Shown here piece after piece: positions 35,660 through 45,454 of a stretch of DNA of 64,000 nucleotides. Under the pieces are notes generated by a model. That model was not told the origin of the DNA, searched no databases, and saw only the letters and a program-made list of their open reading frames with translations. Position 1 is the stretch's first letter. Every line of letters starts with the position of its first letter. A program made the translations under genes and the position numbers. This stretch comes from Ectothiorhodospiraceae bacterium 2226 (lineage in GTDB: Bacteria > Pseudomonadota > Gammaproteobacteria > GCA-013348725): NCBI GenBank assembly GCA_013348725.1, contig CP054689.1, forward strand, positions 1,848,501 to 1,912,500, given 5' to 3'.

Positions 35660-36820
35660 TCAGGTGCGGCGTTCTTGCGGGCGCCGGTAGCCGCCGAGCA
35701 GGCCGGGCTTGGCGAGTACCAGCTGCCACAGCTGCACCGCGCGCGCGCGGAACGCACCCGCGCAGGACAGCAGGTAGTAGCGCCACATGCGGCGGAAGCG
35801 CTCGCCGTAGTGGGCGAGCTGCGGCCAAGCCGCCTCGAAGTTGCTATGCCAGGCCATCAGCGTCTTGTCGTAATCGGCGCCGAAGTTGTGCAGGTCCTCT
35901 ATCACGAACAGGTCCTCCACCGCCTCGGCGATCTGGTCCAGCGAGGGCAGGTCGCCATTGGGGAAGATGTACTTGTCCAGCCACGGGTCGGGCACGTTTC
36001 TGCGGCGGTTCTTGCCGATGGTGTGCAGCAGGAACAGCCCGTCGTCCTTCAGGCAACGCGCGGCGACTTGCATGTAGGTACGGTAATTCTTGCGCCCCAC
36101 GTGCTCGAACATGCCGATGCTCGCGATACGGTCGTAGCGCCCCGCGAGGTCACGGTAATCCTGCAGGCGTACCTCGACGGGCAATCCGGCGCATACCTCG
36201 CGCGCGACCGCGGCCTGCTCCTTGGAGATGGTTACGCCCAGGCACTCGACGTCGTAATGCTCGGCGGCGTACTTGATGAAGCTGCCCCACCCGCAGCCGA
36301 TGTCGAGCACGCGCATGCCGGGGCGCAAGCCGAGCTTGCGACAGACCATATCGAGCTTGGCCTCCTGCGCCTCGTCGAGCGTGCGCGCCTCGGCCCAGTA
36401 GCCGCAGGTGTAGGTCATGCGGCGATCGAGCATGGCGCGGTAGAGGTCGTTGCCGAGGTCGTAATGGACCTCGCCCACTTGGGCTGCGCGCTGCGGCGTC
36501 TGCAGGTTCACCAAGCGGGCCCGCAGCGCGTGCCACGCGAGGCGCAGCGGATGCACGCGCGCGTGGAGGCGGGCGCGCAGCAGGCGGAAGAAGAATTCGT
36601 CCAGTTGCGGGACATCCCACTCACCCGCCATGTAGCTCTCGCCGAGCGCGAGGCTGCCGCCCGCGAACACCCGCGCGGCCACCTCGGGCGTGTGGAGCTC
36701 GATGTCCCAGGGACGCGATCCGTACAAGCGGATCTCGGCGAGTTCAAGCAGCGCCTCCAGCGCCTGTAGCTGACCGGAGGCGTCTCGGGATGCGCTCGGG
36801 GACAGGACGGGCTTGTTCAT
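35660..36820 (-). CDS. cfa: Cyclopropane-fatty-acyl-phospholipid synthase
   Basis: A 386-residue SAM-dependent enzyme that adds a methylene to unsaturated phospholipid acyl chains. The SAM motif VLDIGCGWGSF is present, followed by GVTISKEQ. YDRIASIGMFEHVGRKNY and the C-terminal WHSNFEAAWP are family-typical; the N-terminal part is the CFA-type membrane-binding segment. The gene has its own promoter candidate about 150 bases upstream. It should be induced in stationary phase or acid/solvent stress; the sequence itself does not show that. Confidence 0.92.
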   Translation of the reverse strand: MNKPVLSPSASRDASGQLQALEALLELAEIRLYGSRPWDIELHTPEVAARVFAGGSLALGESYMAGEWDVPQLDEFFFRLLRARLHARVHPLRLAWHALRARLVNLQTPQRAAQVGEVHYDLGNDLYRAMLDRRMTYTCGYWAEARTLDEAQEAKLDMVCRKLGLRPGMRVLDIGCGWGSFIKYAAEHYDVECLGVTISKEQAAVAREVCAGLPVEVRLQDYRDLAGRYDRIASIGMFEHVGRKNYRTYMQVAARCLKDDGLFLLHTIGKNRRRNVPDPWLDKYIFPNGDLPSLDQIAEAVEDLFVIEDLHNFGADYDKTLMAWHSNFEAAWPQLAHYGERFRRMWRYYLLSCAGAFRARAVQLWQLVLAKPGLLGGYRRPQERRT

Positions 36821-36973
36821 CGGCTACCTCGCTTTCTTCTATCGACGGTTTCTTGCGGCGGCGGGTTTTCGGATGTTCTGTACCGGGTGGGGGGGCCTCG
36901 CTGAACCTGGTGGAACCAAGCCGCCATCGCGCTTCCGGAGCAATGTTCGATGTCGGCAAATCGAGTCTAAGTG

Positions 36974-37001
36974 ATTGTAGCAGCGTGCTTAGCCATAGCA
37001 A
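36974..37001 (-). promoter_or_regulatory. Sigma-70-type promoter candidate for cfa
   Basis: On the minus strand TTGCTA and TACAAT are separated by 16 bases. A transcript would start about 150 bases before the cfa ATG. The rest of the 420-base gap to the kinase gene shows a GC palindrome near 37170 but no gene. Confidence 0.45.
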
Positions 37002-37242
37002 CGCGGGGTGAACGAGACGCCGGCCGGCCGAGCCTGCGTGCCTTGGCGGCCGCGGGTTACCCGATCCTGATCTTCTGATTGGTACGCGCGGCGTGCCCGC
37101 CGCCTTGGCCAGTCGTACGCCCGGCGCGCCGTGTTTTTGCAATGGCGCATCCCGAATGACACCATATCCCCACCTCCGGCGGCGTCGCCGCCGAGGCCCG
37201 GCCGCCGGCGCGGATGGCGGTCGGCGGACCAGGGAGCGGAAC

Positions 37243-39870
37243 ATGAAAACACTACAGCGGCCCCTCGCGCGGTACGGCTTGGCCGTGGCGGCGCTGGTGG
37301 TGGCCACGGTGCTGCGTTGGGTCCTGGATCCCTATCTGGGCCAAGGCGTTACCTTTTCCACATATTTCGCCGCGGTGGCGATCGTCGGTCTGTACGCGGG
37401 CGTCGGTCCGGCGGTTTTCACGCTGCTGGTCGGCGGCCTGTTGGCCGAAAGCTTGTTCTTGTCGTCGCGAGACCAGATGGCCTTCGGGCCGCCGGAGCTG
37501 TGGGCGAGCATCCTGCTGTTCTACCTCGCCGCCGCCCTCATCGTGCTGCTGGTGCTGCGCCTGCGCGCCAGCATGCTCTCGGTCGGCGAGAGCCGGCGCG
37601 AGATCGAGGACCGTGAGGATCTGCTGCGGCGGATCACCGATGCGGCGCCCATGCTGTTCGCCTATCTGGACCGGAACCTGCGCTATCGGTACGTCAGCGC
37701 CGGCTACGCGCAGTGGTTCGGCGAGCCTGTCGAGGCGATCTGCGGCCGGCCCGTGCAGACGTTGGTGGGGGAGGCGGCCTACCGGTTCATCGAGCCGCAG
37801 CTCCAGCGGGCGCTCGCCGGTGAGACCGTGGAGTTCGAGCGCGACGTGCCGCTCGCGAAGGCCGGCACACGGTTCCTCCGGGTGCGTTTTTTCCCGGTGC
37901 GCCGCGGCGGGCAGATCGAAGGCGTATCGGCGGTGATCGTCGATCTCAGCGAGCGTCGGCGCCTCGACGAACGCGACGCCCACCTGGCCGCCATCGTCAC
38001 CACCGCCCAGGAAGCGATCATTACCAAAGATCTCGATGGCAAGGTGACGAGCTGGAATCCGGGCGCGGAGCGCGTGTACGGCTACACCGCCGAGGAGATG
38101 GTGGGCGCCTCCATTGAATGCCTCACCGCCCCCGGCCGCCAATCGGAGACGGCGTGGATATCTGACGAAGCGCGCGCCGGGCGGGCGATCGACGGCTACG
38201 AGACCGTCCGCCGGCACAAGGACGGGCGCCTCATCGACATCCTGCTGAGTGCCGCGCCGATCCGCGATCCCGAGGGGCGGGTCACGGCGGTGGCCGCCAT
38301 CGAACGCGACATTACGGAACGCAAGCAGGCCGAAGCGGCCCTGCGGGTGAGTGAGGCGCGGCTACAGGCCATCATCGACAACTCGCCAGTGGTGCTGTTC
38401 ATCAAGGACCTGCAGGGCCGTTACATCCTGGCCAACCGCAGCTACCTCGAGCTGTTCAAGACGACCGCCGACGAACTGCTCGGCTTGACGGACCGCGAGC
38501 GCGCGCTGCCCGCCGAGGCCGTCGCTCAGATGCAGGCCAACGATCGTAAGGTCATCGAGTCGGGCGAGCCCCACGACTTCGAGGAGAGCGCGGAAATCGA
38601 TGGCGAGTCGCGCACCTACGTCTCGACCAAGTTCCCCCTGCGCGACGCACAGGGCAACATCTATGCCGTGTGCGGCATCTCGACCGATATCACCGACCAG
38701 AAGCGTCAGCAGGAGGCCCTGCGGGAGAATGACCGGCGCAAGGACCAGTTCCTGTCGATGCTGGCGCACGAGTTGCGCAACCCGTTGGCGCCGATCGCCA
38801 ATGCCGTGCAGGTGCTGCGCATGGAGGGCGTGGAGCCGGGCGGCCGCGTGGCATGGGCCGCGGGCGTGATCGAGCGCCAGGCGGCGCACCTTACTCATCT
38901 GGTGGACGATCTGCTCGACATTGCGCGCATCAATCGCGGCCGCATCCAGCTGCGCCGGGCCCCGGTCGAGGTGGGCGCAGTGCTGCGCCGGAGCGCTGAC
39001 CATGCGCGGCCGCGTTTCGAAGCGCGCGGGGTCACCCTGGAGGTGGCACTGCCCCAAGAGGCGCTGGTCGTCGATGCCGACGAGGGTCGCCTGGTCCAGG
39101 TGGTCGATAACCTGCTCGACAATGCGGCGAAATACACCGAGCGCGGCGGGACGGTGCATCTCTCGCTCGAGCGCGACGCCGATCGGCTGAACATCCGCGT
39201 GCGTGACAGCGGCATCGGCATCGAGCCGAGCTACTTGCCACGTATCTTCGATTTGTTCGAACAAGCCGACGCGAGTCTCGATCGATCGGGCGGCGGGCTG
39301 GGATTGGGTCTCAATCTGGTCAAACGCCTCGTCGAGATGCATGGCGGCAGTGTGGCCGCGCACAGCGACGGTCTCGGCCAAGGCAGCGAGTTTGTCCTGT
39401 CCTTGCCGCTCGCCAAGCTGGAGCGGCCCCCCGCCGCGTGCAGCGCCGCGTTACCGGTCGCGGCGCCCCGCCGGGTGCTGCTCATCGAAGACAACGCCGA
39501 CGTGGCGCAATCCATGGAGATGTTGCTGGCGACGCTCGGCCACGAGGTGCGGATCGCATCCACTGGTCACGACGGGATTGCGCAAGCGCAGGCGTTCCGG
39601 CCCCACGTGGTGCTCACCGACCTCGGTCTGCCTGACATCAGCGGCTTCGAAGTGGCGCGCGCGCTAAGGGCGGCCTTGGGCAGTGGCGCGCGGTTAGTCG
39701 CCGTCAGCGGCTACGGGCAGGAGGAGTATCGGGCGCGCTCCAAGGAGGCCGGTTTCGACGAGCACCTCGTCAAGCCGCCCACCTTGGAGGCGCTGACCCG
39801 CACCTTGGCGGCCGCGCCCGAGGGGCACCCCGGCGAGCCCGATCAGCGCGCCTCCGGCGACAGCTCCTGA
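37243..39870 (+). CDS. Hybrid sensor histidine kinase with DUF4118, three PAS domains and a receiver
   Basis: An 875-residue membrane sensor. The N-terminal 110 residues form a DUF4118-type membrane domain with about four helices (RWVLDPYLGQGVTFSTYF). Three PAS domains follow (near 125-245, 255-370 and 380-495), then the HisKA helix with the phosphoacceptor in SMLAHELRNPLAPI, an ATPase domain (VVDNLLDNAAKY) and a C-terminal receiver with Asp in LTDLGLPD. The start is ATG 37243 with GGGAGCGGAAC upstream. No separate response-regulator gene is adjacent, so output must be through another protein. Confidence 0.9.
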   Translation: MKTLQRPLARYGLAVAALVVATVLRWVLDPYLGQGVTFSTYFAAVAIVGLYAGVGPAVFTLLVGGLLAESLFLSSRDQMAFGPPELWASILLFYLAAALIVLLVLRLRASMLSVGESRREIEDREDLLRRITDAAPMLFAYLDRNLRYRYVSAGYAQWFGEPVEAICGRPVQTLVGEAAYRFIEPQLQRALAGETVEFERDVPLAKAGTRFLRVRFFPVRRGGQIEGVSAVIVDLSERRRLDERDAHLAAIVTTAQEAIITKDLDGKVTSWNPGAERVYGYTAEEMVGASIECLTAPGRQSETAWISDEARAGRAIDGYETVRRHKDGRLIDILLSAAPIRDPEGRVTAVAAIERDITERKQAEAALRVSEARLQAIIDNSPVVLFIKDLQGRYILANRSYLELFKTTADELLGLTDRERALPAEAVAQMQANDRKVIESGEPHDFEESAEIDGESRTYVSTKFPLRDAQGNIYAVCGISTDITDQKRQQEALRENDRRKDQFLSMLAHELRNPLAPIANAVQVLRMEGVEPGGRVAWAAGVIERQAAHLTHLVDDLLDIARINRGRIQLRRAPVEVGAVLRRSADHARPRFEARGVTLEVALPQEALVVDADEGRLVQVVDNLLDNAAKYTERGGTVHLSLERDADRLNIRVRDSGIGIEPSYLPRIFDLFEQADASLDRSGGGLGLGLNLVKRLVEMHGGSVAAHSDGLGQGSEFVLSLPLAKLERPPAACSAALPVAAPRRVLLIEDNADVAQSMEMLLATLGHEVRIASTGHDGIAQAQAFRPHVVLTDLGLPDISGFEVARALRAALGSGARLVAVSGYGQEEYRARSKEAGFDEHLVKPPTLEALTRTLAAAPEGHPGEPDQRASGDSS

Positions 39871-39892
39871 GGCGGGTGCGACACGCCTCAGG
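39866..39892. terminator. Bidirectional hairpin between kinase and convergent gene
   Basis: CCTGAGGCG and CGCCTCAGG form a 9-base stem that includes both stop codons (TGA of the kinase, TGA of the minus-strand gene). No T tract. Confidence 0.45.
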
Positions 39893-40574
39893 GGCCGAAG
39901 TCGAACGATTCGGTGGACGGCGCCGCCGGTTGGTTCCGGGGCAACGTGTCCTCGCCAGACGCACCGCCTGCCGGGTCTCCGCCCGGTGCCTCCATCCCGT
40001 CGGGTGCGTCTCCGGCCCCGCCCGGTTGGCCGCCCGCAGGCGGATCGCCCCCGAGCGGCGCGCCGGGCGTCGCCATTCCGGCGTCTCCATCCGGGGCCGT
40101 CTCGCCGGGGTCGCTCCCCTGCGGCGCCATGGGGTCGGGCATCGCCGGCGTGCCCGGCCCGCCCAGTGAGCCCGGCGCCGGGTAAGCCTCGGCGCCGCCC
40201 GGCACCCAGCTGGGCGCGCCATAGTCGGCCGGGCCTTCGGCCTCGGGTAGCGGTGTCGCATAGCTCGGCGGCTCATAGGGCTCGGTGCCGGGCGCGGGGT
40301 CCAGGCCGCCGCTGAACGGCACCCGCATCTGATCCTGCTCGCCGGTGGGCTCCTCCGGCAGGGTGTCCGCCCCCTCGTCCCAACCGCCGGCCCCGGCATC
40401 CCCTTCCGCCTCGGTGCTCGGCGGCGGTTCCCCCCAGTACCCGTCGGCGGCCGGCTCGCCGGCGCCGTCGCCCAGTGCCTGGGCGAAGACCGCCGTGCCC
40501 GGCAGGGCGAGTAACAGCGCGCCGGTGGCGAGCGACAGGCCGCCGCCGATCCGATGTAGCGTTCGAATGAGCAT
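39888..40574 (-). CDS. Acidic Pro/Gly-rich secreted protein
   Basis: A 228-residue protein of unknown function, preferred start ATG 40574 with GGGAGG 4-5 bases before it. A hydrophobic signal peptide (about residues 8-30, ending VFAQA) is followed by a chain with few hydrophobic residues, rich in Pro, Gly, Ala, Asp and Glu and with no clear domain. It ends in FDFGP. It is likely disordered and extracytoplasmic. No repeats of fixed length were seen. Confidence 0.5.
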   Translation of the reverse strand: MLIRTLHRIGGGLSLATGALLLALPGTAVFAQALGDGAGEPAADGYWGEPPPSTEAEGDAGAGGWDEGADTLPEEPTGEQDQMRVPFSGGLDPAPGTEPYEPPSYATPLPEAEGPADYGAPSWVPGGAEAYPAPGSLGGPGTPAMPDPMAPQGSDPGETAPDGDAGMATPGAPLGGDPPAGGQPGGAGDAPDGMEAPGGDPAGGASGEDTLPRNQPAAPSTESFDFGP

Positions 40575-40710
40575 GTAGCCTCCCCGATCCATGGCTTGCT
40601 CCACCCGCGAAGCTTAGTCAGTTGCATGCCCCGCGCAATCCGCCGCACGCTTCGGCCCATCTGCTATGTTGCTGGGCAGGGCTACGCCACGGAAGGGAAC
40701 GCCGCCGTCA

Positions 40711-43161
40711 ATGTCGAACCGTCGAGGGGAGCACGCACGCACGCAAGACGGCCGCGACACCGCGTTGCCGCCGGAGGCCCTGTTCCACGCCTGCGCGCCC
40801 GCGCAGCTTCACTTCGAGACCACCGAGGAACTGACCGACCTGGAAGGCGTCATCGGCCAGGCGCGCGCTTTGAACGCGTTGAACTTCGGCCTCGACATGC
40901 CCCACGAGGGCTACAACCTGTACGTGCTGGGCTCCACCGGACTCGGCAAACGCACGCTGGTCAACCGTCTGCTCGCGGACACCGCCGCCTCGCGGCCGGT
41001 GCCGAACGACTGGTGCTACATCAACAACTTCGACGCCCCGCATCGCCCCTGCGCCTTGCGCCTGCCGCCGGGGATGGGGCAGGCGTTGCGCCAGGATATG
41101 CAGCAGGTGGTGGAGGACATCATCTCCGGGCTGGAGGCCGCCTTTCAGAGCGAGGCCTATCGCGCGCAGTTGCAGGAGATCCACGACGAGCTGAAGGCGC
41201 GTGACGAGGCGGCCTTCGACGCCCTGCGGGAGAAGGCCGAAGGGCGGCAAGTGGCGCTGCTGCGTACCCCCTCCGGCTACACCCTCGCCCCCTTGCACAA
41301 GGGCGAGGTGCTGAGTCCCGCCGAATTCGACAAGCTGCCCGAGGCGCGCCAGCAGGCGATCGAGGCGGCGGTCGAGGAACTGAAACAGGAGCTCAAGCAG
41401 CTCATCGCGCAGCAGCCCCAGTGGCAGCGCGAGATGCGTCAGCGCCAGAAAGAGCTGAATCTGAGCATTTCGGGACTGACTGTGGATCAGCATCTGGCCG
41501 AGCTGTGTCGAAAGTATCGCGACCTGCCCGACGTGCTGCACTACATCGACGCGATGCGCCGGGACATGTTGGAGAACGCGGAGCAGATCCGCAGCCTCGG
41601 GGAAGAGGCGGGCGAGGGGCCGCAGCCGGCCGGCCAGGCGGCACGCCAGCTCAACCGCTACAAGATCAACGTGCTGGTCGACCATGCCCGCAGCCAGGGC
41701 GCGCCGGTGGTCTACGAGGACAACCCGACCTATCAGAACCTGGTCGGGCGGGTGGAGCACACCGCCCGCTTCGGCACCCTGGTCACCGACTTCACCCTCA
41801 TTAAGGCCGGCGCGCTCGCGCGCGCCAACGGCGGCTACCTGGTCCTGGATGCCGACAAGCTGCTCACTCATCCCTTCGCCTGGCCGGCGCTAAAGCGCGC
41901 GCTGCGCGCGCACGAAGTGCGGATCGAGTCCCTGGAGACCATGCTCAGTCTGGCCGGCACCACCACCCTGGAGCCCGAGCCGCTACCGCTCGACCTCAAG
42001 GTGGTGCTGATCGGCGACCGGCTGCTGTACTACCTGTTGCAGGAATACGATCCCGAGTTCGGCCGCCTGTTCAAGGTGGCGGCCGACTTCTCGGAGCACA
42101 TCAACCGCGACGCCGACGCCACGCGCCAGTACGCCCGCTTGATCGCCATGCAGCAGCGGGCGTGGGCCCTGCGCCCGCTCACGCGCGCGGCGGTGGCGCG
42201 GGTCATCGAGCAGGCCGCGCGCCGCGCTGCCGACGGCGAGCGCTTGTCCTTGCACATGGGCGGCTTGGCCGATCTGCTGCGCGAGTCCGACTACTGGGCG
42301 GGTCACGCGGGGGCGGCGCGCATCGAGGCCGAGCACGTCGAGCGGGCTGTGGAAGCCGCCATCGAGCGCCTGAGTCGGATCCGCGAGCGCGTGCAAGAGG
42401 AGATCGCGCGCGGCATCCAATTGGTGGATCTGGACGGGGCGAAAGTCGGGCAGGTCAACGGCCTGGCCGTGCACAGCCTGGGGGACTTCAGTTTCGGGCG
42501 TCCGGCGCGCATCACCGCCACCGCGCGCCTCGGCGAGGGCCACGTGGTCGACATTGAGCGCGAGGTGGAGCTCGGCGGCGCCATACATTCCAAGGGCGTG
42601 CTCATCCTGTCGTCCTACCTCGCCTGGCGTTACAGCACCGACCTGCCGCTGTCGCTCGCGGCCAGCCTGACCTTCGAGCAGTCTTATGGGCCGGTCGAAG
42701 GCGACAGCGCCTCGGTGGCCGAGCTTTGCGCGCTGCTGTCGGTGCTGGCGCGCGCGCCCGTGGATCAGGGCCTGGCCGTCACCGGTGCGGTGAATCAACA
42801 CGGCGTGGTGCAGGCCATCGGCGGGGTCAACGAGAAGATCGAAGGCTTCTTCGATGTCTGTGCCGAGCGCGGGCTCACGGGCCGGCAAGGCGTCATCATT
42901 CCCGCCGCTAATCGCCCGCACCTGATGTTGCGTCGCGACGTGGTGGCGGCCGCGCGCGAGGGGCGCTTCCAGGTCCACGCCGTGGCGCACGTGGATCAGG
43001 CGCTGGCGCTGCTCACGGACCGGGCCGCAGGGCGCGCCGATGCCCAGGGTCGGCTACCGCCGGACAGCGTGAACGGTCGGGTGCAGGCGCGGCTGCTCGA
43101 GTTCGCGCGCCTGCGCCAGGCCTATGCAGGGCGCGACGGTGACGACGGCACCCCTCGTTGA
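40711..43161 (+). CDS. Lon-like ATP-dependent protease (LonB/YcbZ type)
   Basis: An 816-residue single-chain ATPase and serine-lysine protease. Walker A is GSTGLGKRT (about 74-82), and the ATPase part contains a long helical insert (EAAVEELKQELKQLIAQQ) that is typical of this family, not of classical Lon. The C-terminal proteolytic domain carries GDSASVAE (Ser666) and, 43 residues later, NEKIEG (Lys709), the dyad. ATG 40711 is used; the family normally starts about there. It is followed by an overlapping UspA-like gene. Confidence 0.9.
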   Translation: MSNRRGEHARTQDGRDTALPPEALFHACAPAQLHFETTEELTDLEGVIGQARALNALNFGLDMPHEGYNLYVLGSTGLGKRTLVNRLLADTAASRPVPNDWCYINNFDAPHRPCALRLPPGMGQALRQDMQQVVEDIISGLEAAFQSEAYRAQLQEIHDELKARDEAAFDALREKAEGRQVALLRTPSGYTLAPLHKGEVLSPAEFDKLPEARQQAIEAAVEELKQELKQLIAQQPQWQREMRQRQKELNLSISGLTVDQHLAELCRKYRDLPDVLHYIDAMRRDMLENAEQIRSLGEEAGEGPQPAGQAARQLNRYKINVLVDHARSQGAPVVYEDNPTYQNLVGRVEHTARFGTLVTDFTLIKAGALARANGGYLVLDADKLLTHPFAWPALKRALRAHEVRIESLETMLSLAGTTTLEPEPLPLDLKVVLIGDRLLYYLLQEYDPEFGRLFKVAADFSEHINRDADATRQYARLIAMQQRAWALRPLTRAAVARVIEQAARRAADGERLSLHMGGLADLLRESDYWAGHAGAARIEAEHVERAVEAAIERLSRIRERVQEEIARGIQLVDLDGAKVGQVNGLAVHSLGDFSFGRPARITATARLGEGHVVDIEREVELGGAIHSKGVLILSSYLAWRYSTDLPLSLAASLTFEQSYGPVEGDSASVAELCALLSVLARAPVDQGLAVTGAVNQHGVVQAIGGVNEKIEGFFDVCAERGLTGRQGVIIPAANRPHLMLRRDVVAAAREGRFQVHAVAHVDQALALLTDRAAGRADAQGRLPPDSVNGRVQARLLEFARLRQAYAGRDGDDGTPR

Positions 43162-43825
43162 CGACGGCGACCGGCCGCCGCGGCGCATCCGGCTTACGCT
43201 CGATGGGGCCGCCGGCGCGCGCGCCGCGCTGCAGACGGCCGTCACGCTGGCGAGGCAGTTCCAGGCCGATCTCGAGGCGATGCTGGTGCAGCACGTCGCC
43301 CTCGGCCGCGCCGCGGGCCTGCCGTTCGCCGCCGAAGTGAGCCTGTTCGCGGGCGCTGAGCGGCGTCTGAACGCGCCGACCATGCAGCGTCAGCTGCATG
43401 CCGTGGCGGCGGAGGTGCACGTCCTGCTCGCCGAACTGGCCGCGCCGGCGCGCATCAACTGGTCGTTGCATACCCTGACCCGCTCCCGCTGGGAGACCGT
43501 GTTGACCGAGCCGGATGAGCCGGGCGTGCTGGTGGTGGGCCATCAGGAGCGCCATCGCCTGGTCGTGCGGACACCGGTCGAATCGGCGGAGCGCGTGGTC
43601 GTGGTCGACGCGGACGGCCCTCGCGGCCGGCTGGCGCGCCGGGTGGCGCTGGCACTGGATCCAAACCCGATGATGGTGCCGACGACGGTGGACAACTTGA
43701 TGCCGCAGATCGCGGCGTTGCGGCCTCGGGTCTTGATCCTGCCCGCAGGGGCGGCCGCCGAGCGGCTCGCGGCGCTGCGGCCGCTGCTCGCGCGCCTGGA
43801 CTGCACCGTATTGCTGGTGGGGTGA
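43124..43825 (+). CDS. UspA-like conserved protein
   Basis: A 233-residue protein that overlaps the Lon-like gene by 38 bases. It shows an alpha/beta pattern like universal stress proteins (IRLTLDGAAGARAALQTAVTLARQFQADLEAMLVQ), with a middle part ending PGVLVVGHQE and a last stretch VLILPAG...CTVLLVG. No ATP-binding glycine motif stands out. The start could also be GTG 43139. The overlap suggests that it works with the Lon-type protease, perhaps in stress response (inference). Confidence 0.65.
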   Translation: MQGATVTTAPLVDDGDRPPRRIRLTLDGAAGARAALQTAVTLARQFQADLEAMLVQHVALGRAAGLPFAAEVSLFAGAERRLNAPTMQRQLHAVAAEVHVLLAELAAPARINWSLHTLTRSRWETVLTEPDEPGVLVVGHQERHRLVVRTPVESAERVVVVDADGPRGRLARRVALALDPNPMMVPTTVDNLMPQIAALRPRVLILPAGAAAERLAALRPLLARLDCTVLLVG

Positions 43826-43865
43826 GGCGGGACGCCGGGGCGCCGCCCGGCCAGGGGCCGCACCC

Positions 43866-44525
43866 TCAGATCAGGGGCACGAACGCCACCGCGAGCACGT
43901 CCCGAGTGGTCATCCCCCCGTCCGGCTCGCGCACCCCGACCACAAGCTCCTGGGCGTAGCCGCCGCGCGCCACCGGCATGACCAGCCGCCCGCCCGGTTT
44001 CAGTTGCTGCACCAAGGCGGGGGGGACCCCCTCGCCGCCGGCGGTGACGATGACGGCGTCGAACGGCGCGGCCTCCGGCCAGCCCTCGCGTCCGTCGCCG
44101 GCACGCACGTGTACGCGCCCGTACCCGAGCTCGCTCAGCCGCGCGTCGGCCTCGGCGGCCAGCTCGGGCACCACCTCGATGCTGTACACCTCGGCCCCGA
44201 GTTCGGCCAGCACCGCCGCCTGATACCCGGAGCCGGTGCCGATCTCTAGCACCCGCGCACCGTAGGCGAGGTCGAGCAACTGGGTCATCAGCGCGACGAT
44301 GAACGGCTGGGAGATGGTCTGGCGGTACCCTATTGGAAGCGCGGTGTTCTCCCAGGCATAGGCGCGGCTTTCCGGCGGCACGAAGCGATCGCGCGGCACG
44401 CGCCGCAGCGCCGCCACCAGGCGCGCGTCGGGCGCCGCGAGGCCGGTGCTGCCGGCGGTCTCCTTGAAGTCCCGCGCCAGGCACTCGATGAGGGCCTGGA
44501 CGCGCGGGTCCGGGGTTTTGCGCAT
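43866..44525 (-). CDS. pcm: Protein-L-isoaspartate O-methyltransferase
   Basis: A 219-residue SAM-dependent enzyme that methylates isoaspartyl residues for repair of aged proteins. It has the start of PIMT proteins (VPRDRFVPPESRAYAWENTALPIG), the motif VLEIGTGSGYQAAVLAELG and the substrate-side ISQPFIVALMTQLL, plus DAVIVTAGGEGVP. The 60 bases to the convergent UspA-like gene are free of genes. It belongs to the shorter branch with a divergent C-terminus. Confidence 0.92.
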   Translation of the reverse strand: MRKTPDPRVQALIECLARDFKETAGSTGLAAPDARLVAALRRVPRDRFVPPESRAYAWENTALPIGYRQTISQPFIVALMTQLLDLAYGARVLEIGTGSGYQAAVLAELGAEVYSIEVVPELAAEADARLSELGYGRVHVRAGDGREGWPEAAPFDAVIVTAGGEGVPPALVQQLKPGGRLVMPVARGGYAQELVVGVREPDGGMTTRDVLAVAFVPLI

Positions 44526-44686
44526 GAGTTCGAGTCCGTGGTCCCGTTACCTCCATAACAGGTCGCGTGGGACGGGATTGCAAGCCGGGCGTCGGCGGCG
44601 CTGCAGCTTAGCCATACTTACGCATTGGGAAGCGCGTGCTTCCCGGCGTGTGGGCGCCGCGGGCGCCGCGAATCAGGAGGAGCAAG

Positions 44687-45442
44687 GTGGCAGAACTGGA
44701 CGGGAAGGTGGCGTTGGTGACGGGCGCGGCGTCGGGCATCGGCCGCGCCACCGCGCTGTTGTATGCGCGCGCCGGGGCGCGGGTGGTGGTGTCGGATCTT
44801 GATGAGGACGGTGGTGAGGGGACCGTGCGGCAGGTGCGCGAGGCGGGCGGCGAGGCGCAGTTCGTGCGCACCGACGTCGCCGACCCCGCGGCCTGCGCGG
44901 CGCTGGTGGACGAGACGCTGGCGGCCTTTGGGCGGCTCGACGCGGCCTGCAACAACGCCGGCATCGCCGGCGAGCAGAACCCGACTGCGGACTACAGCGT
45001 GGCCGGCTGGGACCGGGTGATCGGGATCAACCTCTCCAGCGTCTTCTACTGCATGAAGGCGCAGATCCCCGCCATGCTGAAGGGCGGCGGCGGTGCCATT
45101 GTGAATATGGCCTCCATCCTCGGCCAAGTGGGTTTCGCCGGTGCGCCTGCCTATACCGCTGCCAAGCACGGGGTGGTGGGTCTAACCCGGGCCGCGGCGC
45201 TCGATCACGCCGCGCGCGGTATCCGTATCAACGCCGTCGGACCGGCCTTTATCCATACCCCCATGATCGCGCAGTTGGAGGAGGACCCGGCCGTCTACCA
45301 GTCCTTGATCGACCGGCACCCCGTCGGGCGGCTCGGCAAGCCTGAGGAGGTCGCCGAACTGGTGGTGTGGCTCAGTTCGCCCAAGGCCTCGTTCGTAAAC
45401 GGCGCCTACTATCCGGTGGATGGCGGCTATCTGGCCCAGTGA
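44687..45442 (+). CDS. Short-chain dehydrogenase/reductase
   Basis: A 251-residue Rossmann-fold oxidoreductase. Motifs in order: TGAASGIGRATAL for the cofactor, NNAGIAGEQ for the stabilising loop, the catalytic set Ser in NMASILG, Tyr-xxx-Lys in PAYTAAKHGVVGLTR, and a C-terminal YYPVDGGYLAQ. Start GTG 44687 follows AGGAGG. The relation to the glucose 1-dehydrogenase/oxo-acyl-reductase group is by resemblance only; the substrate is unknown. NAD(H) is suggested by the Asp after the second strand (VVVSDLDEDGG). Confidence 0.9.
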   Translation: MAELDGKVALVTGAASGIGRATALLYARAGARVVVSDLDEDGGEGTVRQVREAGGEAQFVRTDVADPAACAALVDETLAAFGRLDAACNNAGIAGEQNPTADYSVAGWDRVIGINLSSVFYCMKAQIPAMLKGGGGAIVNMASILGQVGFAGAPAYTAAKHGVVGLTRAAALDHAARGIRINAVGPAFIHTPMIAQLEEDPAVYQSLIDRHPVGRLGKPEEVAELVVWLSSPKASFVNGAYYPVDGGYLAQ

Positions 45443-45454
45443 GGGGCAGTGACC

